Positions 1-12,676 of a stretch of DNA of 64,000 nucleotides are shown here, in pieces (position 1 is the first letter of the stretch; every line of letters starts with the position of its first letter). Origin of the DNA: Ailanthus altissimus (Eukaryota > Streptophyta > Magnoliopsida > Sapindales > Simaroubaceae); the NCBI GenBank assembly GCA_946807835.1, contig OX327683.1, positions 9,367,001-9,431,000 of the forward strand, given 5' to 3'. Position numbers and translations under genes: made by a program. The notes beneath the pieces are model-generated. The model had not been told where the DNA came from and searched no databases. It saw only the letters and a program-made list of their open reading frames with translations.

Positions 1-871
1 ATAGAACCAGCTAATTTTGTCTCTTCTTATTCGATTATTGATTTTACATCACGTATTCTTTTAATTTTTTTTTATTCGATAATTTGTCTTATTTCACCTC
101 GACGTGTTTGTTGTTGTTACGTAAGTGCGTTTGAAATATATACTCTCTTTTTTAATACATTTTATGACTAATATTATATTAATCAATTAGTATTATAACT
201 ATCAAATTACAATATCGATATTACACTAGATTTATTATTAATATTTATATTATACTACATGATCGGAGACTTATTATTGATACTTATGTTAAATTATATG
301 GTTGAAATTATAAAAAATAATACGTATAATATTAATCATATCTCATTTGAATTATAAAATTTTTATAAAATAATTTTTATTTTTACATAATTTTAATATT
401 AGTTAGAGTTTAAACATCTAACTTAAACGAGAAAAAGTACACAAAAAATGACAAACCATCAAATACGCTTCATAATCTATTGGCCAAATTTTCTACGATC
501 TGCAACAAATAAGGGTCAATTTTACTTTTTCAAAAAGTTGAAAAAAATTCGCTAAATAGGATAAACCATACTAATTTTTAAAAGTTGAAAAAAGTTACAA
601 TTTTATTTGAAATTTCATAAGATTTATGATAAATTTCTTAGAGAAGAAAAAATTTATATAATTTTTTTTATATTAGATTAGAATAAATCTCGAGCATGTA
701 AATAAAAATGTTTTAAAAAGAGTGGTTTTGTGCCTTTTTTTTTTTTTTTGGTTGAATAAAGTGATTTTGTGAGTAGGAAAGTAGGAATGCTTCGATTCGA
801 TATCAGATTAATACAAGTTAATCTTATAATTAAACAATTTATTAACTTAAAAATAATCTTTGACATTTATT
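1..871. other. AT-rich intergenic DNA
   Basis: No coding frame with recognisable similarity, no RNA gene and no element ends could be seen. The stretch is AT-rich with homopolymer T and A runs. The short minus-strand open frame near 678-866 is low-complexity and not supported as a gene. Confidence 0.6.
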
Positions 872-2784
872 ATTGTAATTTTTGCCTTGGGGTTATAAAT
901 ATCCTGCCGTCTCCTTGTGATTTGATGATATTTATTATGCTTTAAACTTCGACGACAAAACACAAAAGCAGTCGGCAAATCCTAGAAATGACAGTTTGCT
1001 TATACTCAACATTTTTTTTGTCTTTGTTTTGATTTTTAATTTCAATCTTTTAATATTTTTGTCAGTGACTCAGTTTGCCGGCCATAGCAAAGCTCGAGTT
1101 AGAATCAGGCGCGAGGTAATTACAATTTAAGGTGAGAGATTAATTATTAGAGTTTAAAATTATTGTTTATTTTTGAATCAAATCTTACAAAAGGAGGGAC
1201 CTCTTTTTCAAGTAGTTTAGTTAAATAAAAAAGTATTGTTATTTTAAAAATAAATTTTTTATTAAAAATAATTATTTTTTAAATTAAAATTTTTTATGAT
1301 TCTCTTTTAAAATAAAATTTATGAGAAGATAAAAAATTTATTTAAATAAAATATATGTTTTAAAAAGATTCTCCTATCACATTTATAAAAATAAGCATTC
1401 TAAAAAAAGAAAGAGACTTTTTACTTTTCTTCTTAAGTTATTCTTTTTATACACAATATTTTTATAATTAATTATAATGATTATAGTGTTTTTTGTAAAC
1501 ACTTTGATAAATAATGCATATAAGTGAGTTTAAAGTTTGGTAAATTAAACATAAGTTCAAACTGAACTGAACCACTATATATTTTGTCAACATTTTCTCT
1601 TTTTTTTATTTTTTTTCTCTTCTAAATTTTTTTCAACAAATAAATAAATTTAATTCGTTATTTCGGTAATTTACCAAATTTTTGAGTCAACATTATATTA
1701 AATTAGAGTTTAATTATATCAAATATTTTAGTGTAACATTTAAAATTTTGAAGATTAAACCATAAAAATATATTTTACAAGATAAAAATTATAAAAACTA
1801 TTATTGAATTTAAAAAACATTGTCCCTAAAAAATTCACAAATGGTAAAAAATGACAATTTTATTATTATGTTCTTGCTTTTTTTTAAACTTTGCAACATA
1901 TATAGATTAGAAAACTTATATTAAAATGTATAATGAATCTGATGTTTAATGTAACAAGTCATGTATAGCATGCTATAAGATGTAGTTAAGTTTAGAAGTA
2001 TGATTTTGATACTATATTATGTTGGTATTTATGAAAGTATTTCAAATAAATAAATTTAAATTCAAACTAAATTAGAGTATGGAAAACAAATCGAGAAAAA
2101 AATAAAGAGAAAGGGAAAAGAAAAGGCGCCCAAGCCACTATAGGCATTGTTGCACTTGCTATTGGGCATCACAGTGTTGGTGTTAGGTGCGACGGTGTCC
2201 AGTTGGGTATTTTAAATTTTTACTCGTTGAGCGTCACAATATTGGGAGCTGAAAAAGTGAATATTTAAATAGTCATCTACCCCTTTCAATAGATGTAACC
2301 TTTTGAAGAGATATTGTGTCTCTTCATAAATACGCATTAACTCTATAAATACTGCAGTTACATTTTATTTGAAAAATTAAATTATCTTTGTTCATCTTTA
2401 ATCATAATTATTTTTTTATTTATCAACTATTTTCAAATTCACTTATTATCTAAAAAAGTTATATTTAGTGTGCATCTTTTATAATTTTTAATTGTCATTA
2501 AATTTTAAAATTATCCTATCAGTCAAACTCTATTACACTTTAATAATTATTATTATAAAAGTAAAAAAAATTTAAAAGACAATGTCTAACACACCTTAAC
2601 ATTAAATTTATCACTTATTGTATTTTTTGTTTTACATATATCCCACATTCAGATATTTCAACACATTACTTATTACGAATATAACTGCAAATGCTTAAGT
2701 GCTTTTCAAATAAAAACACATTCAAAGCACTTTTTTTTTTTAAGTTTGTAAATATTAATATTATTCGGTGATGAATAATGTTAT
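872..2784. repeat. Diverged segmental duplication, copy 1
   Basis: Three blocks of this segment recur in the same order at 7766-8332: about 872-1108, 1850-2019 and 2664-2784. Shared landmarks include the phrases CTGCCGTCTCCTTGTGATTT, AAAGCAGTCGGCAAATCCTA and AATCTGATGTTTAATGT. Copy 1 is longer because it holds a solo LTR (2020-2663) and a further block (about 1109-1849) that copy 2 lacks. No protein-coding capacity is evident. The shared unit may be a low-copy non-coding segment or part of an old element; its nature is unknown. Confidence 0.8.
2020..2663. mobile_element. Solo LTR, 644 bp
   Basis: The block begins TGTTGG and ends TTTCAACA, the TG...CA form of an LTR. The flanks are TATTA on the left and CATTA on the right, a 5 bp target duplication with one C-to-T change. 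The paralogous segment at 7766-8332 has a single CATTA at the same place, so it is an empty site. A plus-strand TATA box (TATAAATA, 2344-2351) follows a short GC-richer region. There is no internal coding region or second LTR, so this is a solo LTR left by recombination. The family cannot be assigned without coding sequence. Confidence 0.75.
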
Positions 2785-3161
2785 TAAATTATATGAAAAG
2801 TTTAAAATCAAATCTTACCTACAACGAAACTAGAGGATTTGGTTTTACATTTTTATATTATTAAAAAAATATAAAATAAAATAAATTATCGGCCCTTTCA
2901 AAAAAAAACCAAAAACCATCCTCGTACAAATGCAAATGAGATAATGTGCCGAAAAGATGACCGAATACAAGACCACAAAAGGGAAAAAAAAAATCTTTGA
3001 AAAGCCAACGAAGTAGGTAAGCAAATTGTTAATAAAAATTCGAAATGTAAGTACAAAATATAATAATTAAAATACCAGAATTACTAATTACTCCCTATAA
3101 TTTCTTGAAATGACCAAAGGCCTTATAGTATTAAACAAAAAGTCTCTCCGTTTTTTAAATT

Positions 3162-4676
3162 AGGGAAATTTCTCGATGACCAAATTTAATAATATTTTAA
3201 TTATTTTAATCGAATCAAAATAACTTAAATAATAGTAACTAAATATATTTTTTTAGCATTTTACCCTTAAACTAAAACAAAATAAAATTTTTAAATAACA
3301 CACAAAATCACTGACACTTTTCTCTCCCTCTCTCTCATCTCACAGTTAACACAAATACTATCTCACGGTTTTCACTCAAATTTTTTAAAAATTAAAGATA
3401 TATGTGGTTAGTGTATAGTTAAAAAAATTGGTAAGTATATTTTTTAATTTTTAATTTTTATGATTTTGAATATTTTTATACTTAATTGTTAAAAATATTT
3501 AGAAATGTGTAGATGTAGTATAAAAAATAAATTAAAAATGTGTGTGAAATTAAAAATGACCAAAAATGTCGAATGATTATATATTAATCAAGCATTTTGC
3601 TAGTTGGGCGCATGCATGGGTGCGCACCAGCAATCACCTACCAATTTTGATTTATTTTTCATTTTAATGAATAAATTTAAAAAATAAAATAAATAAATAA
3701 ATAATTATATATTAATTAAAAATATTTATAAATTAATTAAAAATAAATTTAAAAAATTAAAAATTTAAAATAAAGTAAAACCTTGAGTGCATGCGTTGGG
3801 CGTGCGCCTTAGACATGCGCTCAGCAAGGCTTTGCTTTGGGTGCATGCGTGATGCACGCGCTCGACGCATACGCCCAACAAGGTTTTGCTTTGAGCGCAT
3901 GTGTGAGGCGCTCATCCGACGCATGCGCCCGCAAGCTTTTAAAAAAATAAAATTAACAAATTTGGACTTCAACTATTATTTTAAATCTTCAAAATATCGT
4001 CGCATCAAGAAATATCTTTAAAATTGATAACAAATCTAATATCTTTTCTAAGAGAGGTGGGTTTGCGAGAGAGAAAGTTTTAAGAGGAGGATGATATTTT
4101 ATGAGGGATAAAATAAGAGAAAATATTTATTTGATTTATATATTTAAATAAAATAATATAAAAAGCTTGCAGGCGCATGTGTTGAGCGTGCGCCTCACGC
4201 ATGCGCCTAACAAGATTTTATTTTTTTTTAATTTTATTTTAACTTTTTTATTAATTTATAAATATTTTAATTAATATATAATTATTTATTTTATTTTATT
4301 TTAAATAAAACTTTTATTTTTTAAATTTATTTATTAAAAATAAATAAATCAAAGTTGGTTAATGTCAGATTTTTACGTCACCCTAGGCGCATAGCTAGGT
4401 GTGCGCCCAACAAGTTTTTTTTACTTTTATTTTTTTAATTTTAAAATTTTACTTTTTCACTTATTTTTATATTAATTTTTTAAAATTTATTTATAAAAAA
4501 TAAAAAGTTAATTAATTTATAAAAAAATAAAAGATTAAATAAGAAAAAAAAATTAAAATTACAATAAGAGTAAAATAGTCAACGTAACATATATTTGGTT
4601 AACAAAATTTAAAATATTTAACTTCGATAAAAAAAAAATTTATATTAAATTAGTGGTCAACTTAAAAATTTTGCCT
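3162..4676. mobile_element. Foldback / Mutator-like non-autonomous element
   Basis: The two halves form a long imperfect inverted repeat. The outermost arm at 3162-3290 pairs with about 4550-4676. A second stretch at about 3600-3790 pairs with about 4195-4410, and an inner pair (GCGCCCGCAAGCTTTT near 3923 and AAAAGCTTGCAGGCGC near 4160) continues the fold. GC-rich GCGCATGCG-type motifs are embedded in otherwise very AT-rich arms. No transposase is seen; the small open frames around 3757-4021 are translations of the GC motif arrays. Long terminal inverted repeats suggest a Mutator-like or foldback element. The possible 9 bp target duplication is eroded, so the exact ends are uncertain by a few bases. 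Confidence 0.7.
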
Positions 4677-7600
4677 TAAATCTATAGAGGAGTTATTGAT
4701 AATTTTGAAAAATTACAAAATGAGGTCGAGGATAGTTCATTTTTGAGTGGTTCTTTCATTCCTTCTCATGTTCTCTGTGTCAAATATTCTTCTTTTCGTC
4801 CAGCCAAAGTATCGATTAGAATGGATATAAATTTACAATTTGATCAATTTTTTTTTTCACAATATATTTAGTAGCAAACTTAGCTAAGCTTTAATGGAGA
4901 CTTGAAATCCTAATAAAAATAAAGTTTTTGTTTTCAATGGGTATTAAAAATGAGAATTTTTTGAGGTATTTTTTTAGCCACAAAATAATAGTCTAATTTT
5001 TATTAGTCAAAATTATAAGATATAGCATAATTACCCTTATTGATAAAAATAATAAAAAATAAAATATTAGAAAATAAAAATACTAAATCGACTATTTTTT
5101 TAACAAAAAATCTCAAAAAATACACTCCAACATTCAAAATTAATAGATTTCAAGTTTTAAATTAAAAAAAATATAAGATTATTTCTAATACAACATTCAT
5201 CCTAAGATTGTAAAATATACTGGTTTAGAGATAATTTAGCATCAAAATGCATAATGCAGTGACTTGAATCTCCATCATAACATCAATGTATCCATTAAGG
5301 CTAAAATCACAAATAATGATATTTGGTTGCACTAAACCTACCTCAATCATAATTCAATGCTTGCATTTATATTTAAGAGAAGTATAAACTTACATAAAGT
5401 TAGACATTGGCTAATAAATAATATAATATAAATAAAAAATTCTTTAATCTACAAATATTTTACACAATTTGCCACCCAATAATTTTTCTTTTATTCTTAA
5501 TTTATATGACAATAGGTACGAGTTCTATATAATAACATATAACTATATGATGTACTACATATAGATAAAATTATAGGATTCCTAAAATTTTTACAAAATA
5601 AGTAATTAATATATATGATGACACAATAAAAAAAATTAAAATCCTAAAAAAAATCTTACAAAAAAACACATATCCACACAAGTGGACTTTTGTGATAATG
5701 CACGGTGATACTTGCATTACCATTGATGGACCAACTTCAGGTATTCATTAATGTGCTGCAAAACTCAATAAATAAAGTTAAAACTTAATTGCTTTAAAAA
5801 TAAAAGAAATCCAACATATAAGTAATTTTTAATTACATAGTAATACAGCTAATTGTTTAAAATATTATGAAACCATGACAGGTCAGTATCGAGCGCAGGT
5901 AAACTAACACGACCCTCACTACTAGGAAGCCAAGACTCAACCTCGGCTTAAAGTATATTGGTTGTAACAGATTCATGTTGACCACGGGCTCATCGCACTG
6001 AGATTGTACTTGAAGTCCAATATTCCTATTTCTAATCTTTTGTGGCATGGGATTAACAAATGGGGTGTGAATTACCCATGCATCTTTGTATTGTCGCCTA
6101 TATGGAAAGTCCGATATATCTTTAGATTGGAATCTCTAAATTTTTAATCAATTAGATGGCCTCCTCCTTCTTTTCATATTTTTTCGATACTAACTTATGA
6201 TATACTTTCAAAACCTACAAAAATATTAAAATTAAAGAACACATAATTGTGAAAAAAAAATTATAGAATTATAAGTGAATGGATTAAAAAATATTGGTTC
6301 AATGTTGGTAAATATAGTAGTCCCTTTGCCATGCCAATTCAAAATGTGCAAGAAATGGTCACCATGGCAATGTCTAAAACACTAACTATAGACCGTTATC
6401 TCTCGTGTATTAAAATCTTATATAATTAAAAAAAACAAAATATTCTCAATGAAAATAAATTGTTAAGATCAAGAATATTTAACAAAATTATCATGCACTT
6501 AGAAGTTATACAAATATTCGTGCACATTATATTTCTCTACCCTATTCTTAAAAGATGCCTTATTTATTTTTTACTTTTTCTAATTTTTTTCTAACTTGTG
6601 GAAGGCAGTTTTGCTAAATAGGTCATACAAAATGCTCCATACAATGTTACTTCATAGATACTTATTAATCTAATTCAAATTATCAATTATACTTAGCATA
6701 AAATTTTGAATCCCTCTACGATTGTCCGTGAGCTCAAAACATAACGAAGAAAACAGAATAAGCATAATTTTATCGTAGCTCCATTATTGACCTATTTTAA
6801 GTCCAAAACACTGAATTAACTATTTACAAACTTGTAGATCAATGTTTTTTTTTACTTAGAAAGTTCTTCTCCTACAATTAATTACCCAATTTCTTTCTTA
6901 ACTCTCTAACATGAGGATTATCTCCCATCTTTAGCCTTATTATTACTAGAAACTCTTTTCGGAATTAGATGCGCTTCTTGCTGATATAAACTACATTTTC
7001 CCATATTGATTGGGTTTGAAACTGATGTAATAGAATCTCATGCATCGATATTCTTAAAAAAGTGATACTTTTTATATTCAAATATCTCTTCGTACATGTC
7101 ACCTTAAATAATTTTAACTAATTGGGCGTTAATTTCTATATGATAAAATTAAAGGACTTATATCTTCGAGTAAAATGTAATTGATACTCGAAAAAACTTA
7201 TTCTAAGAGTTTTATATTCTTTGGAGACACTATACTTTTTATAAAAATAAATAACAAAATAGATTAAAACAAACAGTCACTTTGAATAATTAAAAGTAAA
7301 TAAATTATTAATTAAACAAATTAAATAATTTTTATTGTTTAGTTAATATATCATACTAATTAATTATTATTTAATAAATAATTAAATGATTTAATTCATT
7401 ATTATTTATTAAAATAATAATTAATAATAAGTAATAAAAATTTGTAAAAAAATATTCGCGTGCCACATGACACACATGAGCAGCGTGCCCAATGGACTAT
7501 TTTCTGAATTTGAAGTTAACCACTAATTAAAAAAAAAAAAGGTCAATTTACACAATACTTCCTCAAAATTTACGGATCTACACTATGCTAGTTAGTTTCA

Positions 7601-7765
7601 TAATTCTTGATAAGTAGAAAGTATAATAAATAAAGTACTTAATAAGCATGCACTTGTAATTGACAATTGTTCATTTACTTATATTTAATAGTTATTAATT
7701 ATGAATAAACAAATCATAACATTTTAATTTCCAAATATTATCAAAACTAACTGAACTCCTGCAAC
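4677..7765. other. AT-rich intergenic DNA
   Basis: No intact gene, RNA gene or element ends were recognised. The only stretch that looks unlike the background is the minus-strand open frame around 5857-6132, listed separately. The rest is AT-rich sequence with simple A/T runs. Confidence 0.5.
5857..6132 (-). pseudogene. Unidentified open frame, possible exon remnant
   Basis: On the minus strand a frame stays open for roughly 90 codons, in sequence with more balanced base composition than its surroundings. It includes the stretch CDEPVVNMNLLQPIYFK. A second frame is open in its last third (VESWLPSSEGRVSLPALDTD), which could mean a frameshift. I do not recognise a family. There is no clear start codon context, no partner exon that I can prove and no element ends. 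It may be an exon of a decayed or captured gene, or chance. Low confidence. Confidence 0.2.
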
Positions 7766-8332
7766 ATTGTAATTTTTGTCTTTGGGGTTATAAAATATTT
7801 TATATCGGTCCTGCCGTCTCCTTGTGATTTGATAATAAATTCATTATGCATTAAACTTCTACGCCAAAACACAAAAGCAGTCGGCAAATCCTAGAGATTT
7901 CAATTCCATGTTAAGCTTACACTCAGATGATTATTTTTCTTTCTTTTGATTTTAATTTTAATCTTTTTAATATTTAAGTCAGTTTGCCGGCAAAAGCAAA
8001 GCTTGAGTTTGAAATGACAGTTTTATTATTATTTTCTTGCCTTTTTTTAAAAATTTAAAAATTCTTTTTTCTTCTTCTAAACTTTGAAACATATATAGAT
8101 CAGAAAACTCATATTAAAATGTATAACGAATCTGATGTTTAATGTGACAAATCATGTATAACATGATGAACGTGTAATTTAGAAGTATAATTTGGATATT
8201 ACATTACTCATTACGATTATAGTTGGAAATGCTTTAAGTGCTTGACTATACCAATTGAAACACATTCAAAGCATTTTTTTATTTATAAAAAATTTGTAAA
8301 TATTAATTTTATTTAATGATAAATAATGTTAT
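7766..8332. repeat. Diverged segmental duplication, copy 2
   Basis: This is the counterpart of 872-2784 and lacks the solo LTR and the 1109-1849 block present there. At the position matching the solo LTR it reads straight through a single CATTA, giving an empty-site reference. Its right edge coincides with the left end of the copia element at 8333, so the copia insertion may have truncated the duplicate. No coding sequence was recognised. Confidence 0.8.
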
Positions 8333-9015
8333 TGCTAAAGAGGAAGCACACAAACAAACAATATAACTTAAGTAATATAACGCAAAACAAATAATTAAGA
8401 AACTAAAGAAAGAAAAATAAAAAAAGAACACATAAAATTTATATGATTCGATAACTTGCTTATATTTACGACGAATCAAGATTACTCACTTTTATTATTG
8501 AATTCAAAACACTCATAAAGTATGCATTTTAAAGAAAAACTCATAAAGTAATCACTCTCTCTTTCAACTAAGGAGTTTTCTTTCACTAAAAAATACAAAG
8601 TATGTTTGATCATAAAGATCTCACTCTAATCACAAAAATTTTATTAAGATATATTTACAAGTCAATAGAGAGTCTTTATATAGGCTTTAGAACGTCTTAC
8701 GTTTATCCTAAATGTGTGAGAGTCGTATTAGGGAGTCCTAAAATAAGTGAGGGTCGAAATAGGCCGAATTAAAATAAGAAACAGCTTCCCCTGCTGGGCG
8801 CTGCTGTGCCCAGCTCTTGGAGCCACGGGGCTTGGCATTCCCACCCGGGCCCTGCGGCGCCTAAGTGCTATTTTGGGAGCCGCGACGCCTACGCCTAGGC
8901 ACCGCCACTTGTGTCTTTCGCTTCCTTTTATATCCATCTTCGATCCTCGTATACCCAACGCACTTGACTTACTCTCCAAATCATATCTCGATGATTTTTA
9001 ATTAACTTTCTCATA
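8333..9015 (-). repeat. Copia LTR (3' LTR, minus orientation)
   Basis: It aligns along its length with 22873-23603. On the minus strand it has a TATA box (plus-strand TTTATATA at 8675-8682). A GC-rich motif array lies at about 8787-8910, upstream of the TATA box in the minus direction, so in U3. The left end (TGCTAAAG) has drifted from the TGTTGAAG of its partner, so the exact start is approximate. Confidence 0.75.
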
Positions 9016-9092
9016 AATTCCATTCTTAATTCAAAATCATTCACAAAGTAACTCGATCTCTCATTTTCACATCTTCGCATCTTCGATCATCC

Positions 9093-10068
9093 TCATAAAG
9101 TAATGACTCCAGTTAAGTCATTGTATAGGATGACCTTAACCGAAGGTAGTGGCTTAGTCAACATGTCAGTAGGGTTTTTAGACGACGCTATTTTTGTTAG
9201 ACTAACTTCGCCACTTTGGACAATCTCTTGAATGTAATAGAGCCGCACATCAATGTGTTTAGACCTCTCGTGGAACACTTGATGCTTGCTTAGGTGTATG
9301 GCACTCTGGCTATCACAATATACACCGGTGTTCACATTTTTAGTAGCCATTACCTTCGCACATATGCCTTTAAACTACACGACCTTCTTAATAGTTTCAC
9401 CAACAGCTATGTATTCTGCTTCTGTGGTAGATAATGCAACCACATGTTGTAGAACTGATTTTCAACACACTACAGTCAAACACTGTGAATACGTAACCCG
9501 TCAATTATCTTCTATTGTCTAGATCACCTGCATAATTTGAGTCTACGTATCCTCTTACCATTACACTATTGTCCTCATCCTTTTTATACATCAACTCGTA
9601 ATTCGACGTCCTTTTGAGATATCTCAAAATTCACTTCACTGCAAGCTAATGATCCTTACCCGAATTTATCATGTATCTACTCACCACACTCACAACTTAT
9701 GCTATGTCTGGTCTTGTGCAAATCATTGCATACATGATGCTTCCCACAGCGTTGCATACTGTACTTTAGTCATCTGCAGTTTCTCTTATTTGAATGTTGG
9801 CAACTATACTGCTGGAAGATTGAAATGTATGGTTAAAGGAGTAGAGACAGCCTTTGCATTGGACATACCAAACTTCTCTAAAATTTTGAGTATATATCGT
9901 TGTTGAGACAAGAAGATAACATCTCTTCTTTTCCTCACAATATCCATACCCAATATTCTCTTCACTGCTCTCAAATCCTTCATCTCAAGCTCGTCACTTA
10001 ATTGCTTCTTGATTTTCTGTATTTCTTTTATATTCTTATATAAGATCGACATATCATCGACATATAAA
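9093..10068 (-). pseudogene. Copia reverse transcriptase C-terminal part and RNase H
   Basis: Minus-strand frames encode the copia RT active-site region (LYVDDMSILYK, just left of the 10069-10073 target duplication) followed by LGMDIVR and SQQRYILKILEKFGMSNAK. After frame changes comes the RNase H end, with CDSQSAIHLSKHQVFHERSK, HIDVRLYYIQEIVQ and PTDMLTKPLP. These are hallmark strings of plant Ty1-copia polyproteins. RT would copy the element RNA into cDNA and RNase H would remove the RNA. The RT domain is cut by the solo LTR at 10074 and resumes at 19857. Frameshifts and stops make this a pseudogene. Confidence 0.9.
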
Positions 10069-10954
10069 GTAAATGTTGGGGATTTAGTATACGTAGGTGT
10101 ATGCATGTGCAATAGTGTTCATTGTATAAAATGCGTATCTCATACATATTTAAAGCAGCAAAATAATTTAAATAATACAATATACACAATAAATAATATA
10201 TTAATCATATTAGTATATTTAAAGGGTTGAGAACTCACCTAAACATGTAACGTTTTACACATGTATTCTAATAGTCCGTCTGAAAACCAATCTGTTAGCA
10301 GTTCTAGTCGCCAACTCGATGGGCTTGATAAGCTAGAACAATAGCTCTAAATCCAGCACTGAGTTTAATACTAAAACCTCAAGCTATGTGTTTATCACTA
10401 ATCAACACTTGATTAATAAAACAATAGCTTATTGCTATTTAATGGCTAGACTAATAAGAGAAGATTATGAGTCATAATTTCAACACTTAGAAATTTAAGG
10501 AAAAAAAAACAATTTCTTCATCCTTTTCTTCTCACATGATTGGCCATCATTTTGAATCCAAAGCAACAATTGCTTTATTTTTAAAGCAACATAAGCAAAA
10601 CCAATTCATAATTGCTTCTTTCAGCTCACACACTAAACATCTCAAAAAATATATATGAAATAATAATATTATATTAATAAAAATACTACACTTCTCCACC
10701 AATTTAGATAAATAATATTGTTATAATAAATAATAATATTATAAAAAATAATGGATGACAACTAAATGTCATTATAATATAATAATATTATATAAAAAAA
10801 TAATATATTATAATATATAATAATTAGATATTTGTTATTATTTAATAATTAAATAATCAATGTGTGAAATAACCATTTTGCCTCTCATAAATAGTTACCA
10901 AGTATATCCCTTAGCGGGTCTCACTAAATTTCATACTTGGATAAACTCAACCAA

Positions 10955-11057
10955 GAGTCCACAATGCAATACTTATCATTATACAATTAGTAAATAATAA
11001 TTAGTCAATAATTATTATTTACTAATTGTATAATGACGAGTATTACATTGTGGACTC
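10955..11057. repeat. 48 bp inverted repeat inside the solo LTR
   Basis: Arms 10955-11002 and 11010-11057 are complementary with about three mismatches, around a 7-base spacer. The related LTR at 52016-54227 has only one arm at the matching place (near 52890-52935), so the second arm is a lineage-specific inverted copy. Confidence 0.85.
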
Positions 11058-11431
11058 TTTAAGGCTTAAATATAGTTATGCACGTATTCTCGTAATAGTG
11101 CTGGATATTATTAGATTGAACAATTCAATTTGATACGCTGCTTCAGTGCTTAACGAGTACGCTTCATATCACGGGACTCCCTAGGTCCACACCCGATTCG
11201 TCAAATGAAACTATTCCATGAGTCCATGAACATTGTACCATGCATACATCACGGAAATACAAATCACCGCGTCGATAATCCAAGCTGAGGTCACAACGCA
11301 TATATATAGTCCTTCCGTCATGATATCCTGGATGTGTGGGGATATAGATTATCACTATTAAATTCCCATATGCTCATCCATATCATATCCCCAGACTTGT
11401 ATCTCACTGAACAATATGTGTAAACTCCTTT

Positions 11432-12143
11432 TGATGTGCATCATGAAGGTTCTAAATCAACTCAAGAAGGCGAGCTGAGCGTAAAGGAGATTTCAGATGG
11501 TCCAATAACAAGGGCTAAGGCTAAACAGCTTCAAAGGGCCATAAGTAGTCAAATTGGAGCTATTGAAGCTTCTATGGGATTAGAAGCTTGCGATCTGAAT
11601 GGAAACGAGCTAAATGTATTTATTTGTCTTCAATTTGAGATTGGGACGTGATTTAGAGACGTTTGGTGACGTTGGGCTTTAAGAAGCAGCTAAGGGCTTT
11701 CTTTTCATGTTATTGGGCTTTATTTACTTCTTATGTTACTACTTTTATGTATTTGGGCTATTTTGAACTTGTTTAGTTTTGTTTTAAATTGTTAAGTCAT
11801 ATTGGGCTTATTTTGGGCCTTTTTAAGCTTATTAGGTAACATTAGGGTTTCACCTCATTTTGTAAGCCTATATAAGGCATGTAAAAGTCTTGTAGAGGCA
11901 GTTGCCTCATTTTGAAATTGGAAGCACGAAATAGAAGAGCTATTTCTCTCTCAAAATTGTCTTCTCAAGTTTTTTTTAACTCTTGAAGATAGTTGCTGAC
12001 TTATCACTCTTTGATCATCAAGAGTGTGGCGTCAAAACCCTAAACTGATCCTTGTGGCGTCCATTCGACTTATCAAGGTATCTATTTAGTTCTATCCTCC
12101 ATCAACTTTGCAATTTAATTTTGTTATAAATCAAGGCACATCA
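11432..12143 (+). repeat. 5' LTR of the gypsy element
   Basis: 712 bp, TG...CA ends. TATA box TATATAAGG at 11869-11877. The first 220 bases are a copy of the sequence that, in the 3' LTR, encodes the end of the pol protein. Confidence 0.95.
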
Positions 12144-12145
12144 TC

Positions 12146-12157
12146 TGGTATCAGAGC
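12146..12157 (+). promoter_or_regulatory. Primer binding site, initiator tRNA-Met type
   Basis: TGGTATCAGAGC lies two bases after the 5' LTR end. It matches the sequence complementary to the 3' end of plant initiator tRNA-Met, the usual primer for minus-strand DNA synthesis in plant gypsy elements. Confidence 0.9.
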
Positions 12158-12512
12158 ACAGGATTTCAGTGTGCAAACTGAAGTTTTAGCTATTGAAGGT
12201 GTCTTGCTATTTTTTGTGTTATATAATTTCGTGGGGTTATTATCAGTTTGGGTCTCTAATATTTGAGGAGTTGAATTGCAACTCTGAAGCATTAAAATTA
12301 ATTCTTAGTAGTTTGTGAACTGGAGATGGGTTGGCTGAATTAAATTGTTCTTGAACCTGGAAATTTTGTGAACCTGGAAATTTCGAATTTGAGTAAATTG
12401 TTGCTATCTGATTGTATTTACTGAATTGGTGGAAAATTCAGTTTGAGAAGAGTGTTTTAGCTACTGGTTGTGTTGTTCAATTGTTCATACTTGTTTGGGG
12501 TTTTTGTTAATA

Positions 12513-12676
12513 ATGGCTGATGATGATGCAAGTAGAGTACCAAAGGGATTGAGTTTAGAACAAGCTCAACTTGTGGGCTTACAACGAGCTCATGATGAAT
12601 TTCGAGGTGAGATTACTGAAATTCGTGGACAACTTGCTGCAATTATAGAAATGATGCAAAGAAACACTTTGCAACC
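12513..12676 (+). pseudogene. gag, N-terminal part
   Basis: The start ATG at 12513 follows an untranslated leader of about 360 bases after the primer site. The frame encodes MADDDASRVPKGLSLEQAQ and a helical, charged stretch (LQRAHDEFRGEITEIRGQLA) before it is cut at 12676 by the solo LTR. Reading past the insertion runs into a stop within the LTR (TAA at 12687-12689). The frame is preserved on the far side of the insertion at 14024, so this is the true gag start of the element rather than a separate gene. Gag would form the cytoplasmic virus-like particle. Confidence 0.85.

Noticed and set aside
3757..4021. Arg/Met-rich open frames on both strands
   Set aside because: They are translations of the GCGCATGC motif repeats within the foldback element.
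11436..11651. 71-codon open frame in the 5' LTR
   Set aside because: It is the LTR copy of the pol C-terminal coding sequence, not an independent gene.
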